DNA of 18,218 nucleotides, taken from contig JAPEVC010000395.1 in the NCBI GenBank assembly GCA_027946555.1, positions 1 through 18,218 of the forward strand, given 5' to 3'. Shown one piece after another: positions 9,212 through 17,529 of this stretch (position 1 is its first letter; each line of letters starts with the position of its first letter). The notes beneath the pieces were generated by a model that saw nothing but the letters and a program-made list of their open reading frames with translations, was not told the DNA's origin and searched no databases. The DNA is from Gnomoniopsis sp. IMI 355080. Taxonomy: Eukaryota > Ascomycota > Sordariomycetes > Diaporthales > Gnomoniaceae. The translations under genes were made by a program, and so were the position numbers.

Positions 9212-10122
9212 TCTGGGAGTTCGGAGCCCTCGAGAGGGGGGCACTTTCTGTATTGACAGCTAGCTGCAGAAGGTCGGAATCTAACTGTCCGTAATGGACA
9301 CTGGAGAAGCTTTTGGTGTGTCGCAGAGGATCACGAGTGTCGTCGTTTGATGGTGATATGCTGATTCTTAGGTAATGAAGGGATCTTGGGAAGTTGTCTC
9401 ACGGGTCAAGTCAGATGCCCAAGTACCCAGGGCGATGGGCGATTACGTAGCGGCAAGCAAGACCAGCCACACCTGGAAATTAGAGATCCCTGTCTATTCT
9501 TGGTGCTACGCCACATCTCACGCGCGCCTGTTTCGGAGCTTTACCGGACCGGCACAGTACCCGCTCGGTACCATACTTAGTAGTAATATATAGAAGATAT
9601 ACATATGTCTTCGATCCGAACAGATTCCTCGGAGAGATACTGACATGTGATACTTGTATGTATGATCCGCAACCTGATCGTAGGCAATCCTTACATTAGG
9701 CGTAGAAGGGTGTAGTCGTCTCCTGAAATAGCAAGTGGCCTTGTAACATTCGGGCGCCGGGCTCTTCTCCGATTGTGGAGCTTTGAAAACCAAAGGTCCA
9801 ATCAGAAAGCCGTCGCATCTTTAATAAGATAACGACTATTTCCGGAGAGCTTACGGCATGTCTACGGAGTACGGATGGTACGTACGGAGTACACGTATCG
9901 TCGTCTTGCATCAACTTTAGATAGCCACGGGCAAACAGTCCCCTATACCCTCTCTCTTAGTCTGTCTTTTTTTGCTTTTCCATACTGTCTCAATTCAAGT
10001 TTTGTTTTTATTAACACATTTGTTTTGCCTCTTCTACCATAGAACTCTCCTTCCGGCCGTCAATCGATGCGGAGTCACTGCGATTTCCCCCTTGCCCGTA
10101 CATCCTAACATCCACTGCGACG
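9212..10122. promoter_or_regulatory. Shared upstream region of the divergent Serinc and MCH1-like genes
   Basis: The 911 bases between two start codons must hold both promoters. Visible elements: an AT-rich patch at 9583-9606; two TACGGAGTAC motifs 20 bp apart at 9863-9892; and a long pyrimidine-rich tract at about 9949-10040 on the plus strand, typical of the core promoter or leader of filamentous-fungal genes. Short open stretches here have no coding support. Confidence 0.6.
9863..9892 (+). repeat. Paired TACGGAGTAC motifs, 20 bp apart
   Basis: Identical 10-mers at 9863-9872 and 9883-9892 start exactly 20 bp apart, about two helical turns, so they face the same side of DNA. They lie 231-260 bp upstream of the MCH1-like start codon. 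TACGGAGTA words recur in many fungal intergenic regions (general recollection), so they may be a dispersed repeat rather than a specific operator. Confidence 0.6.
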
Positions 10123-12090
10123 ATGCAGGACCCGACCCTGCACCGCGCTCGCATTATTTCGAGCGTGGCAGCGACTTTGATATCTCTAGCCTGTGGTAGC
10201 AATGTACGTGTCACCCGACTGCCGTTGCGTAACACGTCGGATCGCCATCCTGCCTGCTGGGACATCACGCGCAAGAGCTAATCAAATCTCCCCCATACAC
10301 AGTATGTCTACTCAGCATGGGCGCCTCAATTCGCTGATCGCCTAAAATACTCGACCACCGAGAGCAACCTCGTGGGCCTCGCCGGCAACTTGGGCATGTA
10401 CGCCTGTGGACTGCCTATCGGGATATTTGTCGACAAGAAGGGCCCGAGACCTGCTGTGTTACTGGGTTCGATCATGCTGGCCGTGGGATACTTTCCTCTG
10501 TACCTGGCATATAACGCTGGCTCGGGATCGGTGCTACTCATGTGTCTATTCTCTTTCATGACCGGTCTCGGAGGATGTACTGCTTTCGCAGCTGCCATCA
10601 AGACCTCAGCGCTCAACTGGTCAGCTGTCCTTCTGGTATCATAAGTGGAGCCTAAGGCCGGGCACTGATATGCTATACAGGCCACACCACCGAGGCACCG
10701 CAACTGCTTTCCCGCTCGCTGCCTTTGGGCTGAGCGCCTTCTTCTTTTCCTTGGTTGGAGGATTCTTGTTTCCTGGCGACACTAGCGACTTCTTGTTGCT
10801 CCTCTCCAGTGGGACTGCTGGCATGACCTTTTTGGGCTTCTGGTTCCTTAAAGTCGTTGAGCACGGTTCTGGTAAAGAGTATCAGTCTGTCGCAACTGAA
10901 GAAGACGACATCTCTGCTCGAGTCTCCAAGGAACAAATTCGCCGCGCAGGCATCTTTGAGCCAGGTAGGTCACCCAACACCATCCCCACCAAAACCAACG
11001 CCTCACAAACTTTCCAAGCGGGTCAAGATTCCAGTCTCGAGGCTGGAGGGGCCAGATATTCGTATGATTTGACCAGTGGTCGGAGCGGAGAATCGTCTAA
11101 TCTCACGACCGCGGCATCCTCAACCATTGTCGCTGAGACGGACGACGACGTGGATGAAACAACCTCACTCCTCTCCTCTCATGTGTCCTCGATCGCGGGC
11201 GAGGTCTACGTGCAGAACATTGATATGAATCGCTCTCACCGTGCAGATATCCGTGGCTGGGCGCTCATCAAGAATCTCGAGTTCTGGCAGCTTTTTGCTG
11301 TAATGGGAATCCTAGCAGGCGTCGGCCTTATGACCATCAAGTAAGTTTTTTAAAACACAAGATATTATCATTTTCAAGCTCTCAGGAACTGACCATATCT
11401 CGTAGCAACATCGGACATTCCGTCAATGCTTTATGGCAGCACTTTGACGACTCCATTAGCAATGATAGTCTTCTCAAGCTCCAGAACCTGCATGTTTCCA
11501 TTCTCTCTGTATGCAGCTTTGCCGGGCGACTCTTGAGTGGTGCGTATCTCGATGACTTTTCCGGTATCTTTTTGGTCTCCATGTCACTAATACCAAAAAC
11601 AGGCGTCGGCTCTGACTTCTTGGTCAAAGTACTGCACACGAGTCGAATTTGGTGCCTTGTCATCGCCGGAACCATCTTTTTTGCCGCCCAGATCTGCGCA
11701 TTGAGTGTCATCAACCCACACCTGCTCGGTCTGGTGTCTGGTCTATCCGGTCTTGGTTACGGATTCCTCTTCGGCGTGTTTCCTTCCATCATGGCCGAAA
11801 GTTTCGGCATTCATGGCTTGTCCCAGAACTGGGGACTCATGACGATGTCCCCGGTGCTTTCCGGCAACATATTCAACTTGTTCTACGGCGTGATTTTCGA
11901 CAAGCACAGCGTGGTCGGCCCAGGTGGCGAGCGCTCTTGCGTGGAGGGCCTTGAGTGCTACCGCTCTGCGTACATTGTGACTGTGGCTGCTTGCGCGATC
12001 GGCTTCTTGTTGACGCTATGGGTGATTCGCCACCAGTCAGTGCAGAGGCAAAGGGATGCCAAGGCCAAGGATGGTCATCTTGAGGACTAG
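10123..12090 (+). CDS. MCH1: MCH1-like major facilitator transporter, five exons
   Basis: Model: join(10123..10203, 10303..10619, 10681..11340, 11406..11539, 11603..12090), 559 aa. Introns begin GTACGT, GTCAGC, GTAAGT and GTGCGT, all end in AG, and most have CTAAT or CTGAY branch sites. Twelve hydrophobic segments flank a long central loop (about 192-325). Family landmarks: ACGSNYVYSAWAPQFA (23-38), the MFS motif-A relative DKKGPRPAVLLG (71-82), LNWPHHRGTATAFPLAAFGL (131-150), a second-half start at EFWQLF (333), MTINNIG (350-356) and LSGLGYGFLFGVFPSIMAESFG (445-466). This fits Mch1/Nodulin-like MFS proteins, annotated as vacuolar-membrane transporters; yeast Mch1 resembles monocarboxylate permeases, but the substrate is unknown. 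The loop carries DETTSLL (291-297). A 54-nt stretch in exon 3 (10965-11018) could be a fifth intron; removing it keeps the frame and shortens the protein to 541 aa. Confidence 0.92.
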
Positions 12091-12797
12091 ATATGCTAAG
12101 GGCTAGCTCTCATTTACAGTCCTTGAGCGGATGCGGCGGTTTGCTTTTGCGACTCTGGGGCAGATGGCATAGAGGCAGACGGCGCTGGCGTTTTGGTTTA
12201 CAATGGTATATATGGTGGCTGGCGTCACAAACATGATTCCCGGGCATAGATTGCGAAGGCGTATGAGACTTGTGCTGGAGAGAGGCAATAGTCTGCGACC
12301 GGTCAGACTACACCAATCACAGTGATTGCGTGTGGTCCGGAATTGACTAAGGACGTTACATTTCGACTTAGAAGAACATGGCTGTCCGTATAGGTGATGA
12401 CCGAATCTGGCTCAAGTGATCCACCGACAAACCCAGCGCTACGCAGGGACCAGCTTCCTTAGAATTCGAGAGTTTAGCTACCCCATGGCGGAGGAATCGT
12501 TGATTTTGTTGCTCATAGTGCACGAAATCGTGCAGAAAAAAGGGTGTCGACTTGAGTATTCCCAGAAGACAAGTAAAGTCCGATACAATATTTGGAAATT
12601 CTGTTCAGAGTAGAATGAGGTATGCCAAACCCGATTTTGCTACCATAATCTAGCCGACCCCGAAATAGAAACGTCATATGTCTACGTCCAGAACGCCGTG
12701 GCCTTTCGCTTGTTCGTAAATTCCCAGATGTAATCACCATAGCCCAGTCGCAATGCCCCTCGAAATGTGCAAATGTGATGACGAATAGCGTCGTCAT
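12091..12797. other. Intergenic region between convergent MCH1-like and MSP1 genes
   Basis: About 0.7 kb separating two stop codons, so it holds both 3' untranslated regions. I see no supported gene; the open stretches at 12416-12613 (plus) and 12513-12797 (minus) are short and motif-free. No strong canonical polyadenylation signal stands out. Confidence 0.5.
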
Positions 12798-14173
12798 CTA
12801 GTCTGGGGCCTCGCCAACCTGCTCCTCGTCGTCTACGTCTTCGTATTCGTCGCTTGAGGGCTCAGGTTTCTTGGCCTGCTGGCGTTCGTGATTCTGCATA
12901 AGAATTTGACCGCCTCCTCTGCTACCAAAGAAGTCCTCTGTCCGGATCCCTCTGACTTGATCGGGCGTAATACGATTCATCGATTTGCCAGCGGCCTTGC
13001 GTTCCCGAATGCACTCTCGCATTGGCACCATAGCAGCGTCCCTGCAAGCCTCTTTGATATCACTGCCTGACATGCCGGCTGTGACTTGTGCGATGTAATT
13101 CACGTTGAAAGCTGGATCGCGCTTGCTTCCGTGGAGAACCAGCTGTAAAATACGAAGCCTCTGCTCCTTGTTTGGTAGCGGTACCGGAAACTTCTTCGGC
13201 ATTCTGCGCAAGATAGCCTCGTCGATATCGTGGATCCGATTTGTGGCCCCGAGAACACATATCCTGGACGGAACTCCGGCTGCATTAGACGAGGTGAGAC
13301 CGTCCCATAGTGTCATGAACTCTGCTTTCACCATGCCGCTGGCCTCATGCTCGTTGCTCCGCCGCGTTCCAAGAACAGCGTCGATCTCGTCGATGAAGAT
13401 GATAGCAGGCTCTAACTTTCGTGCCAGGGTGAACACAGCCCTGACCAGCTTATTTGAATCACCATACCACTTCTCCGTAAGCGTCGATATGTGCAGGTTG
13501 ATAAAAGAGGCACCACTTTCATGTGCTACTGCTTTTGCAAGCATGGTCTTGCCACACCCAGGGGGGCCGTACAAGAGGACGCCGGAAGGTGCAGACAGCA
13601 GTGGTGCAGCATGCGAGTAGAGGTGTGGCATCGTCAGAGGGTAGATGACCGACTCCTTGACCTCCTCGATGATGTCCTCTAGTCCACCGATGTCGTCGAA
13701 GCTCACGGGAATATCCTCAGGCGCAACAACCTCCATGGCGACCATGGCCTCATATTCGTTGAGCTGAATGTCCTCAACGCGCGAGCCGCGCGCAGAGTTG
13801 GTCGTGTCTTCTCCATCGGCCCCGTTGCCTCCATTCACCCCATCGCCAAGCTCTTTATTCCGACGCAGTCGTGCTAGATTGGCCTGGGCTTTTATCCTGG
13901 CCTGTTTTTGCTTTTCCTTCTCTGGGTCCGAGAGAGCATTCTCGAAAGAGGATATGAGATTCTTAGCAAAGAAGTAGGTTACTAAAGCCTGTTCACAAAA
14001 GGTTAGTAGGCTGCAAGCGAGGATGCGCGCATATCGCAAGGAAAACGTACAAAACCGGCGGCGGTGACAATGTTCAAGACGGCATCAGACGTCCGCGCTT
14101 TGCTGCGGTCTCCCATGACTAGGAAGTCTAGTCGATCAACGAAGCGATCAAAAAGCCCTTTGGTTGTTGTCAT
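12798..14173 (-). CDS. MSP1: Msp1/ATAD1 outer mitochondrial membrane AAA ATPase, two exons
   Basis: Model: complement(join(12798..13988, 14051..14173)), 437 aa; the 62-nt intron runs GTACGT...ACAG with a perfect CTAAC branch. Msp1 is an N-anchored AAA ATPase that pulls mislocalised tail-anchored proteins out of the outer mitochondrial (and peroxisomal) membrane. Visible: membrane anchor at about 31-51 (IVTAAGFALVTYFFAKN), charged linker 57-86, Gly/Asn-rich insert 89-110, IGGLED (141-146), Walker A GPPGCGKT (182-189), pore loop KWYGDS (214-219), Walker B IIFIDEID (237-244), sensor-1 N291 in GATN, arginine fingers R302/R303, and sensor-2 region SGSDIKEACRDAA (348-360). All catalytic residues are present. 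The tail (417-437) is strongly acidic and probably disordered. At 437 aa it is longer than yeast Msp1 (about 360), owing to the insert and tail. The intron splits the membrane anchor. It is divergent from the Csm1-like gene. Confidence 0.95.
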
Positions 14174-14598
14174 GGAGTCTTATGTGGCGCTGGCCGGCAA
14201 AAAGTGCACGGAAGATTGGGACAGCAATGGGAACCGAAATGCTACATAGTAAAGTGAATCACTGATGCCGAGGCGTGGCACGGGACGCCCAACACCATAG
14301 ACCACTTTGGCTGCTGACTCATTTGCCTCGCCAGCGGGCCGCGGCACGGCACGTTGACATCCCTGCAAGGCAGGCCCGCCGGTTTGTTTACTTTCCCAGA
14401 ACATCAATCATCAAGCAACCTCATCAACGAGACTCAACACACCTCAGCCACCCGCAGAATTGCTGCCACGACTTCTGCCCTAGACTTCACTGCGCAAACG
14501 CGAAAACACCAACTGCAGAATCCGCTCACACAAACAAGATCCATCAATCCTCGATTTCACCGACACAACACGTAATTCATCTGACGCGTTCCCGTTAA
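14174..14598. promoter_or_regulatory. Bidirectional promoter region between MSP1 and the Csm1-like gene
   Basis: 425 bases separate the two start codons. The half next to the Csm1-like gene (about 14380-14598) is rich in CA/AC runs (for example CTCAACACACCTCAGCCACC), typical of an untranslated fungal leader. Open stretches within it have no coding support. Both promoters must overlap or share elements here. Confidence 0.6.
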
Positions 14599-16206
14599 AT
14601 GAAACAATCCACGTTGCTCGATCTCGTGAATTCTGATTCGGACGACGGCTTCGGCGCACGTATTAGCGTGCCCAAGATTGCAAAGAATATGCCCGCGGCA
14701 AGAAAACCCAGGGGCAGGGCCGCTGCCAATCGAGTTCAAAAGGCCGAGCCGAAATCAGTAACGCGACGCGATGGCGCAAAACAGGCCGCTGCAGTAGAAA
14801 AGGAGATAGAGCGACAAGCGCTAGCCGACAGTGCTCTTAACGAACGAACAAAGGGCACGAGAGGTCGCAAGGCAAAGCAGCCCAAAGAAGAGGGCGACGA
14901 AGACGCCGAAGACGCGCTTGCGACGCCACCCGGCAGCGACGAGCCAGCACGGAAGAAGGGTGCTCGTGGTCGACCCAAGAAAGAGGCTGTGATCCCGGAA
15001 TCAGTGCAAAAGAAGAACGCCTCGACGGCTTTGAAGAAAGGCCGAAAGGCCACAAAGGCCGAGGAAACACATGTATCAGAGGAAGATCCATCTGAAGTTC
15101 CCGAAACCCAAGAAGCTCAGGACCTGATGGATGTCGACGGTGAGGAGGAAGATCGAGTGGAGGATCTGCCAACATTCTCACGCTTCAGTGCTCCACCGTC
15201 AGCTCACCGGAACTCCTCGTACCACATGCCCACAAGTGCTTCAAAGCGTCCACACAGCTCCTCAGACCAAGAGAATGACCCTTCAACAAGACGGCGCTTG
15301 GGTGAGATGACGAAAAAGTATGAGGCTCTAGAAGCCAAATATAAGGACCTTAAGAGTGTGACAGTAATCGAGGCCGAGAAGACCTTTGATCGACTTAAGA
15401 AGACTAGCGAGGAAAGAGCCCAGGGTATGTCAAACCAAGTGCTATCAATTTTCTCAGACCCAAACCAGCCGCTGACATTGTTTCCAGCTTCCAATGATCT
15501 CATCTCAAGTCTCAGAAACGAGCTCACTGCACAGAAACAACTTGCCAAAGAAGGCCACAGGTCGCAACAACAGCTCGAAGCCAGTGAGGCCAAGGTGGAC
15601 AGCTTGCAGCTTAAGCTCACAGATATAACGCAAACGCTGGCCGAGGCAAAAACTCAGATCAAGACACTCACCACAAAGCTAAATGCTGCGCGTGCCGCAG
15701 AGGCAACATCATCTGCTCAGGCTCAGGCCGCGACCGCGCGGGTGCCTGGTAGCGCCATGAAGCCCGGCGCGATGGGCGCAAGAGGACTGGACGTCGCCCA
15801 GGTCCAAGCGACACAGACCGCCAAGATGAAGGAGAATCTGTACAGCGATCTGTCTGGACTGGTCATAACCAGTGTCAAGCGGGATGGACCTGAGGATGTT
15901 TACAACTGTATTCAGACAGGTCGTAACGGAAGTATGTATTGAGTACCACAACCGGGAGACGAGTTTATTCACTAACAGCGTGCCCTAGCTCTGCATTTCA
16001 AGCTTGCCATCGCCAACGAGAATTCGGATGAGAACCTGGAGGAAGCCGAGTTCATGTACAAGCCACAGCTGGATGAGCGCCGCGACAGCCAGCTTATCGA
16101 GATCCTGCCTGATTTCTTGGTGGAAGAGATCACCTTTCCCAGACCACATGCCGCCAAATTTTATGCGCGTGTGCTGAAGTCCCTTACCGAGAAGGTTGAG
16201 GAGTAA
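14599..16206 (+). CDS. pcs1: Csm1/Pcs1 monopolin-type chromosome segregation protein, three exons
   Basis: Model: join(14599..15424, 15488..15931, 15989..16206), 495 aa. Intron 1 (63 nt) is GTATGT...TTTCCAG with a CTGAC branch; it is divisible by three and stop-free, so unspliced reading would add 21 residues. Intron 2 (57 nt) is GTATGT...CCTAG with CTAAC. The protein has a disordered basic/acidic N-terminal part (1-230), a coiled coil (about 235-345), a short Ala-rich linker and a C-terminal globular domain (about 390-495) starting ENLYSDLSGLVITSVKR and continuing VYNCIQTGRNGTLHFKL. This domain is diagnostic of Csm1/Pcs1 (Pfam PF12539), which dimerises by its coiled coil and clamps kinetochores with Lrs4/Mde4 to prevent merotelic attachment and to support rDNA cohesion. 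The tail has RGRPKK (123-128) and two other RGR motifs, candidate AT-hooks. Start choice: first ATG, followed by an acidic KQSTLLDLVNSDSDD. Confidence 0.92.
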
Positions 16207-16795
16207 TGAATCGACGAGCGCGGCAACATGGTGCCCTGCCCAAGGTGTAACCAACAACTCCATCTCCCAAGGGCCAAGCAGGAGGTTGCGACGTACGGGA
16301 CCGTCCGTTCAACGGCCGCACATGAGTTGCTAGTACCATAGAGACTTACACGGAACATGAGTAAGCTGTCCGTTCAATGAGGTCAAGATGAAGGATATGG
16401 GCTCGAGGGATCGGCTCATGTGAAGACCCCTCTAGTAATGGACAATGCAGTGCCATTATAATGTACAACCAGCGGCCCTTTGCCTTCCAGCGCCAAGTTC
16501 TCTTGCGCAAAGCTCCCAAATGACAGGTCATATTTAGCTTGGGGGCTTTAGAAGCACTCGATGTGGATATGATGGTCCTACAGCTTGTCCACCCGGTTTG
16601 TTTTCATCCTTCACAACAGTTGGCATCAAGATCACAGCGGCCATCGCCAATTTTTGGTTAAGTCGTTTGGGTCTCGGGGATGGAACATCAGAAGAGCGCA
16701 AATATCGTGTGGATTTAATGATAATGCCAAGCCGGATAATATGCGCGGAGTAGGCAAGAATTGAAAAGCAGACGGGCTCGCTGGCAGAGCAGATA

Positions 16796-16807
16796 CTACC
16801 TAGGTAG
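16796..16807. repeat. 12-bp perfect palindrome CTACCTAGGTAG
   Basis: CTACCTAGGTAG is its own reverse complement and is bracketed by GATA on both sides (16792-16795 and 16808-16811). Partial relatives (ACCTAGG) occur at 1841-1846 and 6314-6320. Similar ACCTAGGT words are frequent in several filamentous-fungal genomes, so this may be a dispersed motif. Confidence 0.6.
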
Positions 16808-17223
16808 GATACCGCAGGTCTATCCAGTCCTGGTCTACCAAAACCCTGAATTTCGGAGCCTAGCATTTGGTCCCATGTCTCCTGGTCTTGCAGCACGAAG
16901 TCAAGGCCGCGACGCTCTTCACACTGTTGGAGCCGGGAGCCAGTTGCAAAATCGTCAGTCGTTCACGGCACGCCCATCATTGCGGATAGCAAACATTGCT
17001 GTGTGACTGTCGCATCATTTGGCAAGCCCAGCTATATTTACTGCCCTTCCCGCACGTTTGACAGCGTGAACTGCACCAGAGCAACCTGCGACCATCGAGA
17101 GTCTCCAGAGGGCAGTATATAGGTGAAGGAGGTCAAATATGATGCAGGTCCATGGAGTCTCTGTGATATCCTTTGCTACTCCTGTGAATGGTGAGCTTCG
17201 AGTTAATCGTCAATTTGATGCCA

Positions 17224-17338
17224 TGACGTCGAAGATGGGTACGTGACTTGGTCAGAGCCCCGGCGGACAATTCAATGGCTGTGGATCTTTGGGTGGTAAA
17301 ATGTTCTGTAATTGACAGTCCGTATGACTTCTGACGTC
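17224..17338. promoter_or_regulatory. Two TGACGTC (CRE/bZIP-type) elements
   Basis: TGACGTC occurs at 17224-17230 and 17332-17338; a third copy lies at 995-1001 upstream of TVP15, and the 10-mer TCTGACGTCC is shared by the 995 and 17332 copies. This is the core recognised by CREB/ATF-type bZIP factors. Here it sits between two 3' ends rather than in an obvious promoter, so function is doubtful. Confidence 0.3.
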
Positions 17339-17529
17339 CCGATCGACATATGTACTATCCCAAGTCAAGTTCACCCCCAAGGTATCCCATTCCAGCCTAT
17401 TAGTACAATTCCCTTTTTCATAACCCATGATCGTCGAAACTTCTTCAGCCTCGTCGTTTATATAAAATCAAAGTCAAATGCAAAGCCAAGAGAAAAACAC
17501 GCCCGTCCATGATATATGAGGTACAGCAA

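Larger units (their letters stand above)
16207..17529. other. Long region between two convergent 3' ends
   Basis: About 1.3 kb between the stop codons of the Csm1-like gene and the partial minus-strand gene, unusually long for two 3' ends. It contains an open stretch on the minus strand (16534-16896, 120 codons) with no recognisable motif, a perfect 12-bp palindrome at 16796-16807, TATA-like words near 17030 and 17115, and two TGACGTC elements at 17224-17230 and 17332-17338. I found no tRNA-like B box (GGTTCGA) here. An unannotated short gene or noncoding RNA is possible but not shown. Confidence 0.4.

Noticed and set aside
10372..10644. MCH1-like exon read past its end to a nearby stop, and a separate start at 10670
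   Set aside because: Both come from ignoring the intron 10620-10680; splicing joins LNW to PHHRGTATAF exactly in frame.
13105..13620. 171-codon plus-strand open frame opposite the Msp1 AAA domain
   Set aside because: Antisense shadow of the ATPase-coding exon, which carries intact Walker A, Walker B and arginine-finger motifs.
16534..16896. 120-codon minus-strand open frame as a gene
   Set aside because: No motif, no clear codon bias and no splice or start evidence; kept only as part of the long-spacer observation.
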